From the NCBI RefSeq assembly GCF_009939005.1, contig NZ_JAACJS010000015.1:1614325-1678324 (forward strand): a stretch of 64,000 bases of DNA, in the 5' to 3' direction. Below the pieces are notes generated by a model that was not told where the DNA came from, ran no database searches, and saw nothing but the letters and a program-made list of their open reading frames with translations. Shown here piece after piece: positions 35,246 to 43,898 of this stretch. The position numbers were made by a program, and so were the translations under genes. The DNA comes from Sediminibacterium roseum. Lineage in GTDB: Bacteria; Bacteroidota; Bacteroidia; Chitinophagales; Chitinophagaceae. The first letter of the stretch is position 1; the number at the start of each line of letters is the position of its first letter.

Positions 35246-36433
35246 TTGAACTACCTGAAATTTCAACCCACCCATCTTTTCACCGGCAGCGAATTGCTCG
35301 GGCCAGGGCATGTTCTGATCACCGATGAAAAAGGAAAAATTGAAGACATCGTGAAAACTGCGGATGCCGGTCTTGGTATCCGGCAGCTCGATGGCGTACT
35401 GTCGCCCGGTTTTGTGAACTGTCATTGCCATCTGGAGCTGAGCCATATGAAAGGAGCGATCGCCGAAGAAACTGGGCTGGTCGATTTTGTTTTCAAAGTG
35501 GTAACCGGGCGCCACCATTCCGATGAGGCCATTGCCGAAGCCATCAGCAATGCTGAGCAGGGCATGATCGACAACGGGATCGTTGCCGTGGGCGATATCT
35601 GCAACAACACATCCACGCTGGCCCAAAAAGAAAAGCAAAACATCGCTTACTATAATTTCATCGAAACAAGCGGGTGGATGCCTTCCGTTGCAGAAACCAG
35701 GTTTGAACAATCGCTCGCATTTTACAATGCTTTCAACCAGCTTCATACACCAAACGCCAGGCAGCGTGCCTCCATTTGCCCGCATGCGCCATATTCGGTT
35801 TCTGAAGAATTATGGCAACACATGATGCCTTACTTCGAAAACAAAACCGTAACCATACACAACCAGGAAACTGCTTTCGAAGACCTCCTGTTCGAAAAAG
35901 GCGAGGGCGATTTCAGGCGCATGTATGAGTTGATGAAGATGGACATTTCCTTTTTCAAACCAACCGGTAAAAGCAGCCTGCGATCCTATTTTTCAAAACT
36001 ACTGGCTGCAGAACAGGTGCTGCTGGTGCACAATACCTTTACAAAAGAAGAAGATGTAGTGTATGCAGGCGAAGGATCGCAAAACCTGAACTGGTGTGTT
36101 TGTGTAAACGCAAATCTTTACATAGAAAAAGCCCTTCCCCCCATCGACCTGTTCCGCAAACACAACTGCGGTATCGTGGTAGGTACAGACAGCCTGGCCA
36201 GCAACCACAGCCTTAGTGTGCTCGATGAATTAAAGACAATTACCAGGTATTTCCCGCATATTCCCCTGCAGGAAAAATTGCAATGGGCCACCAGCAACGG
36301 CGCGCGTGCCCTGCAGTTCGATGCCTCACTGGGTTCTTTTGAAAAAGGAAAGACACCGGGCATCCAGTTGATCAGCGGGCTGGTAAACGGCGATATTGCC
36401 GCTGCATCAACAACACAGGTACTGTGCAGGTAG
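35246..36433 (+). CDS. amidohydrolase (cytosine deaminase-like, COG0402)
   Basis: 395 residues starting at TTG 35246; an in-frame stop at 35222 and absence of any ATG before the fold leave no better start. Metal site: HCHLELSHMKG (HxH), CPHAPYSVS (His), TIHNQE (His) and GTDSLASNHS (Asp). LPPIDLFRKHNCGIVVGTDS is typical of the ATZ/TRZ/SsnA/aminodeoxyfutalosine-deaminase branch. The enzyme would hydrolyse an amino-heterocycle or similar. Substrate unassigned; no menaquinone genes are adjacent. Convergent with recO, overlapping almost to the stop. Confidence 0.85.
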   Translation: MNYLKFQPTHLFTGSELLGPGHVLITDEKGKIEDIVKTADAGLGIRQLDGVLSPGFVNCHCHLELSHMKGAIAEETGLVDFVFKVVTGRHHSDEAIAEAISNAEQGMIDNGIVAVGDICNNTSTLAQKEKQNIAYYNFIETSGWMPSVAETRFEQSLAFYNAFNQLHTPNARQRASICPHAPYSVSEELWQHMMPYFENKTVTIHNQETAFEDLLFEKGEGDFRRMYELMKMDISFFKPTGKSSLRSYFSKLLAAEQVLLVHNTFTKEEDVVYAGEGSQNLNWCVCVNANLYIEKALPPIDLFRKHNCGIVVGTDSLASNHSLSVLDELKTITRYFPHIPLQEKLQWATSNGARALQFDASLGSFEKGKTPGIQLISGLVNGDIAAASTTQVLCR

Positions 36434-36434
36434 G

Positions 36435-37172
36435 TCATGCGAGAATTTCCTGCAGTATCTCAAAACTTTTCATCTCCCCGAAATCTGCAATGTGTAGCGA
36501 AAGATAGGTCTGGTATGCCTGCAGCAATTCTCTACGTGTGCCCCTGTTGAGTTGGATGTTTTCAAGTTCGTTGTAAAACTGCAGTCCTGCCAGTTGTGAT
36601 GTAATCTGTGCGAGACTTTGATCGAGATAGTACGGGTGCGAGGGTTTTTCGGCAGTGAACATTCCCTCCTGCAGATCGAGCACCGGTGTTTTAGCTGAGT
36701 AGGTTCCATGCAGTTGAAACCCAAGCTCGCTGCCCAGGTGTAGTGTGAAATAGAGCGGGAGGTTACCTGTGAGCGTATCGTTGCCGCGGTCGAGCTGCTT
36801 CAGCGTGTCTTCGATAAGATAGAACAGTTCAGGGTTGGCCTCGGGTTGTTTGAGGCTGTGCTGCAGCAGTTCTATCACAAACATGGCCACGGTGTTGCGT
36901 ACTACATCAAACAACACTTTTTCATAGAGATAGCTCCATTGGTATTCCTTGATGAACTGCAGTTGTTTCTGCTCGTTGTGGTACACTTCCATTTCGAGCA
37001 TCGCCGAAGGCTGGAAAAAACTTGCCTTTCCCGAGGAGGTTTTACTGCTCTGCCGCACTCCTTTTACGATATAGCTCTGTATACCGAACAGCTCGGTATA
37101 TACTGTGGTGATGATACTTGTATCACCATATTTCACAGTACGCAGAACGATGCCTTTTGTTGCATGAACCAT
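36435..37172 (-). CDS. recO: DNA repair protein RecO
   Basis: 245 residues: an N-terminal OB fold (HATKGIVLRTVKYGDTSIITTVYTELFG and YIVKGVRQ) and helical C-terminal part (FVIELLQHSLKQPEANPELFYLIEDTL). Works with RecR to load RecA at gaps. The zinc-finger cysteines found in some RecO proteins are absent. It ends one base after the amidohydrolase gene, tail to tail. Confidence 0.9.
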   Translation of the reverse strand: MVHATKGIVLRTVKYGDTSIITTVYTELFGIQSYIVKGVRQSSKTSSGKASFFQPSAMLEMEVYHNEQKQLQFIKEYQWSYLYEKVLFDVVRNTVAMFVIELLQHSLKQPEANPELFYLIEDTLKQLDRGNDTLTGNLPLYFTLHLGSELGFQLHGTYSAKTPVLDLQEGMFTAEKPSHPYYLDQSLAQITSQLAGLQFYNELENIQLNRGTRRELLQAYQTYLSLHIADFGEMKSFEILQEILA

Positions 37173-37264
37173 TGGCAGTGGTAGTTGGAAGTTTTGTCTG
37201 GTGTCGATTAAACAACTGCACGGCCCTCGAGCGGTGTTTACCTGTAATATGATCTAAAAAGCGG

Positions 37265-38296
37265 TTACACTACACCCGTAAACTGCTTTAAGAACCGCAC
37301 GTCGTTTTGTGAATACAGGCGCAGGTCGTTCACCTGGTATTTAAGCTGCGTAATGCGCTCCACACCCATACCAAAAGCGAAGCCTGTGTATTTGTTGGAA
37401 TCGATCCCGAAATTATCAAGCACATTAGGGTGTACCATCCCGCTTCCGAGGATCTCTACCCAACCCGTGTGTTTGCAGATGTTGCAGCCTTTTCCTTTGC
37501 AGATCAGGCAGCTGATGTCCATTTCTGCGCTTGGCTCCGTAAAAGGAAAATAGCTGGGGCGGAACCTTACTTTCACATCGTTGCCAAACATTTCCTGCAC
37601 AAAGAAATAAAGGGTTTGTTTGAGATCGGCGAAGCTCACGTTCTCATCAACATACAACCCTTCCACCTGGTGAAAGAAGCAGTGCGCTCTTGCGCTGATG
37701 GTTTCGTTGCGGTATACCCTTCCCGGGCAGATCACGCGTATCGGCGGTTTCTGTGTTTCCATCACGCGCGCCTGTACGCTGCTGGTGTGCGTGCGCAGGA
37801 GCCAGGATGGGTTTTGGCTGATGTAGAACGTGTCCTGCATATCGCGCGCGGGATGGTCCTCCGGAAGGTTCATCGCGCCAAAGTTGTGCCAGTCGTCTTC
37901 TATCTCCGGCCCCTCTGCCACTGCAAAACCAAGACGTTTGAAAATAGAAACGATCTGGTTTCTTACAATATTCAACGGATGGCGCGTACCGGCCGTGATG
38001 GGGTCGCCGGGTAGGCTCCAATCGATCTGTGCAGACGTTCCTTTTGCCTCCCTGGTATTGCTTTGCCGGAGCGATTCGTATTTCTCTTCCACAAACAACT
38101 TGAAATCGTTGAGCACCTGACCGAATTCTTTTTTGCGCTCGTTCGGCACATTGCGCATTTCGCCCATGATGGCCTTTACCAGCCCCTTGGTGCCCAGGTA
38201 TTTGATACGGAATTCCTCTACCTGCTCCGGTGTTTGGGCAGAAAAAGCGGTGATTTCTTCTTTGTGCGTATCGATCTGTTGGAGTATCTGTTCCAT
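37265..38296 (-). CDS. pheS: phenylalanyl-tRNA synthetase alpha chain
   Basis: 343 residues from ATG 38296. An N-terminal coiled coil is followed by the class II catalytic core: HPLNIVRNQIVSIFKRLGF, GPEIEDDWHNFGAMNLPEDHPAR, LLRTHTSSVQARVM, RFRPSYFPFTEPSAEMDI and GFAFGMGVERI. Partner is PheT, not in this window. A zinc-finger-like CLICKGKGCNICKHTG sits in the core, as in many bacterial PheS proteins. A TATCTTCG element lies 4 bases before the ATG. Confidence 0.96.
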   Translation of the reverse strand: MEQILQQIDTHKEEITAFSAQTPEQVEEFRIKYLGTKGLVKAIMGEMRNVPNERKKEFGQVLNDFKLFVEEKYESLRQSNTREAKGTSAQIDWSLPGDPITAGTRHPLNIVRNQIVSIFKRLGFAVAEGPEIEDDWHNFGAMNLPEDHPARDMQDTFYISQNPSWLLRTHTSSVQARVMETQKPPIRVICPGRVYRNETISARAHCFFHQVEGLYVDENVSFADLKQTLYFFVQEMFGNDVKVRFRPSYFPFTEPSAEMDISCLICKGKGCNICKHTGWVEILGSGMVHPNVLDNFGIDSNKYTGFAFGMGVERITQLKYQVNDLRLYSQNDVRFLKQFTGVV

Positions 38297-38300
38297 GGGG

Positions 38301-38308
38301 CGAAGATA
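38301..38308 (-). promoter_or_regulatory. -7-like element 4 bases before pheS
   Basis: The minus strand reads TATCTTCG, then four C, then ATG. One mismatch to TAnnTTTG. Predicts a leaderless or nearly leaderless pheS message. Confidence 0.45.
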
Positions 38309-38484
38309 GAACAAGCGCGTGAAATCAGCGGATGGAGCCCGTAATAATCGTTACGGGCTGAACCAAAAAACGCGGTGCAGGCCCGGGCCATGCTCGCGGT
38401 CAGAACGATACGTTATTTTTTGTGTTTTTCTTCGCATAAACGATCCATCCAACCCCGCCGGAGCGGCAGTTCTGTTATTTGTGG

Positions 38485-38492
38485 TATATTTG
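38485..38492 (+). promoter_or_regulatory. TAnnTTTG -7 element of DUF4290 gene
   Basis: TATATTTG ends 9 bases before ATG 38502. It places transcription start inside the longer possible frame (ATG 38319), supporting 38502 as the start. Confidence 0.6.
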
Positions 38493-38501
38493 ATGCTACT
38501 T

Positions 38502-39296
38502 ATGGAATACAATACAGAGCGAAACCACCTTGGAATGAAAGAATATGGCCGCCACGTTCAGCGGATGGTGGAATATCTTTTGACGATAGAAGACAAAGAA
38601 AAACGCCAGCAACAGGCACACTGTGTGATAGAACTTATGGGTTTTGTGAACCCGCACCTGAAGAATGTAGAAGATTTCAGGCATAAACTCTGGGACCACC
38701 TTTTCTTCATCAGTGATTTTAAACTGGATGTTGACAGCCCGTACCCTATCCCGCAAAGAGAAACGTACAAACAAAAGCCCGACCCGATCCCTTATCCAAA
38801 ACGCCATCCCAAATATGCGCATCTTGGTAAGAACCTGGAAGTGGTGATCGATAAGGCGCTGGCAGAAGAAGATCCCGAGAAGAAAGCAGGTTTTGCACAC
38901 GCCATCGCTTATTACATGAAGCTTGCCTACAGCAACTGGCACAAAGAACTCGTGCACGATGATACAATCCGCACAGAGCTGAACAGCATCACCGGCGGAC
39001 AACTCGAGTTTAGCAATACGCCTTACATCAAGCACCGCAACCAGAATTTTGAGCGCGACGAATACCCATCACGCAGTGGCGGAAGATGGCAGCAGAACTT
39101 CGGTGGCAGAAGCGGCGGCGGAAGAAACAGCGGCGGCGGGCAAAACAACCGCAACAATGGTGGTGGTGGACGAAACAATGGCAACCAGGGCGGCAACCGC
39201 AACAGCAACGGCAACAACAATGGCGGCGGCAACCGGAGCAACAACGCAGGCGGCGGAAGGAACAGCGGCGGCGGACAGTTCAAGAAAAGGTACTAG
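38502..39296 (+). CDS. DUF4290 protein with Arg/Gly/Asn-rich tail
   Basis: About 264 residues from ATG 38502 (MEYNTERNHLGMKEYGRHVQ). Residues 1-185 match DUF4290: QMVEYLLTIEDKEKRQQQA-like helix, NPHLKNVEDFRHKLWDHLF, KPDPIPYPKR, LEVVIDKALAEEDPEKK. A tail of about 75 residues from residue 190 is made almost only of Gly, Asn and Arg (GGRSGGGRNSGGG, NRSNNAGGG) and ends QFKKRY. Tails of this type bind RNA or drive condensates. Function unknown; the domain is Bacteroidota-specific and is often near murA, as here. Confidence 0.88.
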   Translation: MEYNTERNHLGMKEYGRHVQRMVEYLLTIEDKEKRQQQAHCVIELMGFVNPHLKNVEDFRHKLWDHLFFISDFKLDVDSPYPIPQRETYKQKPDPIPYPKRHPKYAHLGKNLEVVIDKALAEEDPEKKAGFAHAIAYYMKLAYSNWHKELVHDDTIRTELNSITGGQLEFSNTPYIKHRNQNFERDEYPSRSGGRWQQNFGGRSGGGRNSGGGQNNRNNGGGGRNNGNQGGNRNSNGNNNGGGNRSNNAGGGRNSGGGQFKKRY

Positions 39297-39339
39297 TTTG
39301 GTCAATTGCAGGAATTACCTGCGATCATCAATATATCGA

Positions 39340-39367
39340 AGCATCGGATCTTTCCGGTGCTTTTTTG
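39340..39367 (+). terminator. intrinsic terminator after DUF4290 gene
   Basis: AGCATCGG (39340-39347), 6-base loop, CCGGTGCT (39354-39361) with one G-U pair, then a T-run. Confidence 0.8.
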
Positions 39368-39443
39368 TTTGGCCGCTAAACAAATAAGGCAATAAATCCA
39401 ATAAACTGGCAAACCATTTTATCTTCGTAACAAACCCATTTCT

Positions 39444-40751
39444 ATGAGCTCTTTTGAAGTGATCGGCGGAAACAAACTGCATGGCGAGATTGTGCCGCAA
39501 GGTGCGAAGAATGAAGCGCTGCAGATCCTCTCTGCCGTGCTGTTAACGGCCAAACCGGTTACCATCTCGAACATCCCCGATATACTCGATGTAAACCTGT
39601 TGATCGAATTACTGGAAGACATCGGCGTAAAAATTACGCGTACTTCCCGCGATACTTGCACGTTCCAGGCCGATGATATTGATGCTGATTACCTCGCATC
39701 GGAGGCGTTCAGGAAAAAAGGCGGCCGCCTGCGTGGCAGCGTGATGTTTGCAGGGCCCATGCTTGCGCGTTTCAAGCGTGCGTACATTCCCAAACCCGGT
39801 GGCGACAAGATCGGCCGGAGAAGGTTAGACACGCACATCATCGGTTTTGAGAAACTGGGTGCAAGGTATGAGTATGATGATGTTGCGGGTTGTTTCAAAC
39901 TATCATCCCCGCAACTCAAAGGCACCTACATGCTGCTTGATGAGCCTTCGGTAACGGGAACGGCAAACATTGTAATGGCGGCCGTACTCGCAGAGGGCAC
40001 AACCACCATTTACAATGCAGCCTGCGAGCCCTACCTGCAGCAACTCTGCAGGATGCTCAACTGCATGGGCGCAAAGATCAGCGGCATCGGCAGCAACCTG
40101 CTGGTAATAGAAGGCGTAAACGTGTTGAACGGAACAACACATCGCATGCTGCCCGATATGATCGAGATCGGAAGCTTCATCGGTCTTGCGGCCATGACGC
40201 AAAGCGAGATCACCATAAAAAACGCCGGTGTTGAGCACCTTGGCGTGATCCCTGATAAATTCCAGCAGCTCGGTATACAATTCAACATTACGGGAGACGA
40301 TATTCATATACCTGCGCAGGATGTTTACGAGATCCAGACCTTTATGGATGGCGGCATTTTAACCATCTACGATCATCCATGGCCGGGCTTTACACCGGAT
40401 TTGTTGAGCATCGTATTGGTGGTTGCCACACAGGCGCGCGGCAGCGTATTGGTTCACCAGAAAATGTTCGAGAGCCGTTTGTTCTTTACCGATAAGCTCA
40501 TAGACATGGGTGCGCAGATCATTCTCTGTGATCCGCACCGTGCAACCGTGATCGGCCTCGGGAGAAAACACAACCTCCGCGGCATCACCATGAGCAGCCC
40601 TGATATACGCGCCGGGCAGGCCCTCCTGATCGCCGCACTCAGCGCAGAAGGAAAAAGTGTGATCCAGAACATTGAACAGATAGACAGGGGTTACCAATAC
40701 ATAGATGAAAGGCTAAGGCATTTGGGTGCAGATATCAAAAGGGTTAATTAA
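39444..40751 (+). CDS. murA: UDP-GlcNAc 1-carboxyvinyltransferase, Asp-type
   Basis: 435 residues of the EPSP-synthase fold. It transfers enolpyruvate from PEP to UDP-GlcNAc, the first committed step of peptidoglycan synthesis. GAKNEALQILSAVLLT carries the conserved Lys-Asn near residue 22, and KPGGDKIGRRRLDTH is the active loop. The residue equivalent to Cys115 of E. coli MurA is Asp121 (codon 39804-39806). Asp at this site keeps activity but prevents alkylation by fosfomycin in other bacteria. TDLLS-like GFTPDLLSIVL and RGYQYIDERLRHLGADI-type end are normal. A TATCTTCG element lies at 39420-39427. Confidence 0.96.
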   Translation: MSSFEVIGGNKLHGEIVPQGAKNEALQILSAVLLTAKPVTISNIPDILDVNLLIELLEDIGVKITRTSRDTCTFQADDIDADYLASEAFRKKGGRLRGSVMFAGPMLARFKRAYIPKPGGDKIGRRRLDTHIIGFEKLGARYEYDDVAGCFKLSSPQLKGTYMLLDEPSVTGTANIVMAAVLAEGTTTIYNAACEPYLQQLCRMLNCMGAKISGIGSNLLVIEGVNVLNGTTHRMLPDMIEIGSFIGLAAMTQSEITIKNAGVEHLGVIPDKFQQLGIQFNITGDDIHIPAQDVYEIQTFMDGGILTIYDHPWPGFTPDLLSIVLVVATQARGSVLVHQKMFESRLFFTDKLIDMGAQIILCDPHRATVIGLGRKHNLRGITMSSPDIRAGQALLIAALSAEGKSVIQNIEQIDRGYQYIDERLRHLGADIKRVN

Positions 40752-40873
40752 GCCCATCGCACCGGCGGAACCACCGCGATCTCCATTGACAGCTTTCAAA
40801 TACCCCCAAACGCTTTGTTAATGGCGGTATATCCTGATTTTTTATCGGTGAAAAATCCGGTTTTGATTTAACA

Positions 40874-40887
40874 GGCACGGGTCTTGC
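40874..40887 (+). promoter_or_regulatory. sigma-54-type promoter
   Basis: GGCACGGGTCTTGC has GG at 40874-40875 and GC at 40886-40887 with the required 10-base spacing, and agrees with the TGGCAC-N5-TTGC consensus at all but the first T. Predicted start near 40899, 18-20 bases before the ATG of the secreted protein. Confidence 0.65.
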
Positions 40888-40917
40888 TTGTCTATATATC
40901 AATTAAAACCGTGAGAT

Positions 40918-42087
40918 ATGAAAACGAGAATTTTGTCACCCCTATATAAAATGAGTTTTGCCCTGCTTCTTTTGGCCGGCGGCACCACCGCTTTTGCACA
41001 GCGGCATGGTGGCGGAGACCGCGGGCAGGGGCAACCGCAGCGACAAGCCGGTGGCCGTCCGCAGGAAATAAGACAGCAGCGCCCTGAACGTTCCATGATG
41101 AGTCCGGGTGCGCCCAGCGGGTCAAGAATGCGTATTGAGCGCCCGGGCAGCGACAGGCCCGCACAGGCAATGCAACGCCCTTCCATAGAAAGGGAAAGGC
41201 CAACCATTCAGCGCCCGACGGCGGATCAGCCTGCGAGATCAAATCCAGGCTTTCAGCGAAGGGAGCGCCAACAAATAACAACGCCACCTGCAACCACACC
41301 TTCCGGCGATGTGCGTGCGAACGATGCACGCAACAACAGCGACCGTTACAATGGCAACCGGAACAGGGACAATAACTGGAACAACAACGACCGCAACAGG
41401 AACAACAACTGGAACAACAACGACCGCGGCAGGAACAACAACAACTGGAACAACCGTACCAGGCCCAACTTCGACAACCGCGTTGCGGTGAACAGGCCGA
41501 GGCCAACCAGCGTGAACGGTTATTACCGTGGAAGCACCAACTATTACCGTCCGCGCCCACATTACAGCAGGCCGCCGGTGATCTGGCAGGGGCGCAGGTT
41601 TTACACGCATTATAATTATTACTACCATCCCTACAGGCCCTATTATTATGGATCGTTCTTTCACCCGTTTGGTTTTTACTTAGGAACATTGAGTACGGCG
41701 GCGATCATGTTTTCATGGAACGATCAATACTATGGTTACGACCAGGGCGTTTACTACGCACCGTACAACGGCGGATACCAGGTAGTGCCCGCACCAACAG
41801 GCGCCACCATCAGGGCATTGCCTAATGGATATACCACGGTACAGGTAGATAACGACACCTATTATTACTTTGCCGGAACGTTCTATGTAACAGGCGCCGG
41901 CGGATTTGAGATCGTGGCAGCGCCCCCCGGTGCGATCGTATACGATCTTCCAGAAGGTGCAAGGGAAATGAGGGTAGACGATGTTACTTACCTCGAATAC
42001 AATGGCAATTATTATCAGCCCATTTCCATCAATGGAAGAGAAGGATACGAAGTGGTAGATATTGTTGAAGACGATAATAACCAGTAA
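40918..42087 (+). CDS. secreted DUF6515-like Tyr/Asn/Arg-rich protein
   Basis: 389 residues. Signal peptide to about residue 28 (ALLLLAGGTTAFAQ). A long low-complexity part (30-200) is rich in Arg, Gln, Pro, then Asn (RNNNWNNNDRGRNNNN). Next is a Tyr-rich block (HYNYYYHPYRPYYYG), then a hydrophobic segment (FYLGTLSTAAIMF). The C-terminal domain has repeated GA-x-I-x-x-LP-x-G units (PTGATIRALPNGYTTVQV; PPGAIVYDLPEGAREMRV), as in DUF6515. Likely exported to the envelope; function unknown. Expressed from a sigma-54-type promoter, unlike any other gene here. Confidence 0.8.
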   Translation: MKTRILSPLYKMSFALLLLAGGTTAFAQRHGGGDRGQGQPQRQAGGRPQEIRQQRPERSMMSPGAPSGSRMRIERPGSDRPAQAMQRPSIERERPTIQRPTADQPARSNPGFQRRERQQITTPPATTPSGDVRANDARNNSDRYNGNRNRDNNWNNNDRNRNNNWNNNDRGRNNNNWNNRTRPNFDNRVAVNRPRPTSVNGYYRGSTNYYRPRPHYSRPPVIWQGRRFYTHYNYYYHPYRPYYYGSFFHPFGFYLGTLSTAAIMFSWNDQYYGYDQGVYYAPYNGGYQVVPAPTGATIRALPNGYTTVQVDNDTYYYFAGTFYVTGAGGFEIVAAPPGAIVYDLPEGAREMRVDDVTYLEYNGNYYQPISINGREGYEVVDIVEDDNNQ

Positions 42088-42107
42088 TAAAAATAGTTTG
42101 AATGACA

Positions 42108-42137
42108 ACAGCCATCCTTGCGGGTGGCTGTTTTTTT
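42108..42137 (+). terminator. intrinsic terminator of DUF6515-like gene
   Basis: ACAGCCATCC (42108-42117), loop TTGC, GGGTGGCTGT (42122-42131), then T-run; one G-U pair. Confidence 0.85.
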
Positions 42138-42232
42138 ATGTGGTTGTTTCAGCAGTCATTTTTGAAAATACCAGTGAATGAAAACAAAGGCGTTCGATAA
42201 TGCTTCCATTTAATTGACGACAGCTCCAACAA

Positions 42233-42265
42233 CAAAAAAGCCCTGCAACGCAATGTTACAAGGCT
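42233..42265 (-). terminator. intrinsic terminator of tRNA-Lys
   Basis: An 11-bp stem with two G-U pairs (42239-42249 with 42255-42265). On the minus strand it is followed by a T-run (complement of 42234-42239). It starts 9 bases past the tRNA 3' end. Confidence 0.8.
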
Positions 42266-42274
42266 TTTGTACGG

Positions 42275-42347
<73 letters not shown>

Positions 42348-42473
42348 ATTTTTGGGTTTGTAAAAATAGAACTTATTTCATCAAGAAGAGCAGCCTGTTA
42401 AAAAGCAGGCAAAAATCCTGTCTCTCCCCCGGGGGTAATGCAAACTCTTCCCGCAATCGAAAATGCGAAACGT

Positions 42474-42481
42474 TACTTTTG
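42474..42481 (+). promoter_or_regulatory. TAnnTTTG -7 element, 4 bases from ATG
   Basis: TACTTTTG, four bases (CGCT), then ATG 42486 of the nitroreductase gene. This rules out the in-frame ATG at 42438 and predicts a leaderless message. Confidence 0.6.
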
Positions 42482-42485
42482 CGCT

Positions 42486-43067
42486 ATGAATCATTTCAAT
42501 GTTTTACAGGAGCTGGTAGCGAACCGCAGGAGCACCAAACCCGCTTTGCTCAACGGGAAGAAGATCGATGACCAGCAGATCCGCGATCTGCTTGCACTCG
42601 CCAACTGGGCGCCTACCCATGCGCGCACCGAACCCTGGCGCTTCGTGGTGTTCAGCGGCAACGGGATCGGGAAGTTTTCGGCAGACCATGCCGATTTGTA
42701 CAAGGCCCACACACCCGAAGACAAATATACCGATGCCAAATACGAGGGACTGTTGCATACCGCCGACAATGCATCGCACGTGGTAGCCGTTTACATGAAA
42801 CGTTTACCCGAAGCAAAGATCCCGGTAACGGAAGACATTGCCGCAGTGGCCGCGGCCGTACAGAACATTTTGCTCGGTGCACAGGCGCTTGGTATTGCTG
42901 TTTTGTGGAGCACCGGTGGAATGACGCATCATCCATCCATGAAAAATTATTTAGGGTTGGGTGAACAGGATGTGATGATGGGGCTGCTCTATATGGGCTA
43001 CACCGATGAGCCGGCAAAAGAAGGCAAACGAAATTCTTCGGCGGAAGAAAAAACGCAGTGGAAGTAA
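42486..43067 (+). CDS. nitroreductase family protein
   Basis: 193 residues from ATG 42486; ATG 42438 lies before the -7 element. FMN-binding nitroreductase fold: RRSTKPALLNGKKI (N-terminal Arg-Arg-Ser), ANWAPTHARTEPWRFVV, IAAVAAAVQNILLGAQALGIAVLWSTGG, LGLGEQDVMMGLLYMGY. Similar in size to YdjA-type enzymes. It reduces nitro or quinone-like compounds with NAD(P)H; the true substrate is unknown. Single gene. Confidence 0.88.
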   Translation: MNHFNVLQELVANRRSTKPALLNGKKIDDQQIRDLLALANWAPTHARTEPWRFVVFSGNGIGKFSADHADLYKAHTPEDKYTDAKYEGLLHTADNASHVVAVYMKRLPEAKIPVTEDIAAVAAAVQNILLGAQALGIAVLWSTGGMTHHPSMKNYLGLGEQDVMMGLLYMGYTDEPAKEGKRNSSAEEKTQWK

Positions 43068-43136
43068 CAGGTACAATGGGCATCGACACTGCCTGCCTTT
43101 ACTTGTTGCCAACAGGTAAATTCCGGCAGTGTTCCT

Positions 43137-43195
43137 GTTCACTATTCACCGTTCACGATCACGGTTCACGGGCGCTGTTCAATGTGCAGTTTCCC
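43137..43195. repeat. GTGAACAGTGAAC-type intergenic word
   Basis: The spacer before gmk repeats TTCAC/GTTC words (CACCGTTCACGATCACGG) and ends GCGCTGTTCAATGTGCAG. On the minus strand this reads TTGAACAGCG, shared with 50147-50156 and, with variation, 50300-50335. The last part resembles the spacer at 29668-29686. Confidence 0.5.
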
Positions 43196-43221
43196 GTATC
43201 TTGTGGCACAAATAAAAAAGC

Positions 43222-43812
43222 ATGCAGCTCGCTTCCCAGGGAAAACTGATCATCATTACTGCACCTTCGGGATCGGGCAAGACCTCTATTACGCGTTACC
43301 TGATCAATAAATACCCTAAGCTTGCTTTTTCCATTTCTGCAACAACGCGCGCGCCAAGGGGCCAGGAAAAAAACGGGGTCGAGTATTATTTCCTGAGTGT
43401 GGAAGAGTTCAAACAGAAGATCGACAAGAAAGCTTTTATAGAATGGGAGATGGTGTACGAGGGCAAATATTACGGCACACTCAAAAGCGAGCTCGAACGC
43501 ATGTGGATCGCAGGACAGGTGCCTATGCTCGACATTGATGTGCAGGGCGCCGTGCATGTACAGCAAAGGTTCGCGGGCGATTGCCTTTCCATTTTTATCC
43601 AGCCCCCATCCATCGAAGAACTCCGCCGCCGTCTCGAGGGCCGTGGCACCGAAACAAAAGAAAGCCTCGAAACCCGCGTCAACAAAGCCGCTTACGAGAT
43701 GTCGTTCAGTCACCAGTTCAACAAAACCATCCTCAACGATGATCTCGACAAAGCCTGCAGGGAAACCGAGGAGGTGATCTGTTCTTTTTTAGGAGACAGC
43801 CTCAGGCCATGA
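43222..43812 (+). CDS. gmk: guanylate kinase
   Basis: 196 residues: P-loop IIITAPSGSGKTSITRYL, GMP-binding SISATTRAPRGQEKNGVEYYF and FIEWEMVYEGKYYGT, then DIDVQGAVHVQQRF, and the lid RLEGRGTETKE. Phosphorylates GMP to GDP. Normal length. A TATCTTGT word upstream is a poor -7 match. Confidence 0.95.
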   Translation: MQLASQGKLIIITAPSGSGKTSITRYLINKYPKLAFSISATTRAPRGQEKNGVEYYFLSVEEFKQKIDKKAFIEWEMVYEGKYYGTLKSELERMWIAGQVPMLDIDVQGAVHVQQRFAGDCLSIFIQPPSIEELRRRLEGRGTETKESLETRVNKAAYEMSFSHQFNKTILNDDLDKACRETEEVICSFLGDSLRP

Positions 43813-43898
43813 ACGCCGCACCGGATTTCTTTGTAATGTTACAATTGTAAAGCAACATCCCTGGCCCGCGCCGGATCTCACCGCTTAAAAAAAACGAT

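Noticed and set aside
39080..39290. GGC/AAC-rich repeat at the end of the DUF4290 gene, also open in other frames
   Set aside because: It encodes the Gly/Asn/Arg tail in the main frame; the open frames opposite and alongside are composition artefacts.
41360..41460. Tandem AAC/GAC-rich repeat that could suggest a minisatellite or CRISPR
   Set aside because: It is in frame and encodes the Asn/Arg-rich segment of the secreted protein; unit length is irregular and there are no spacers.
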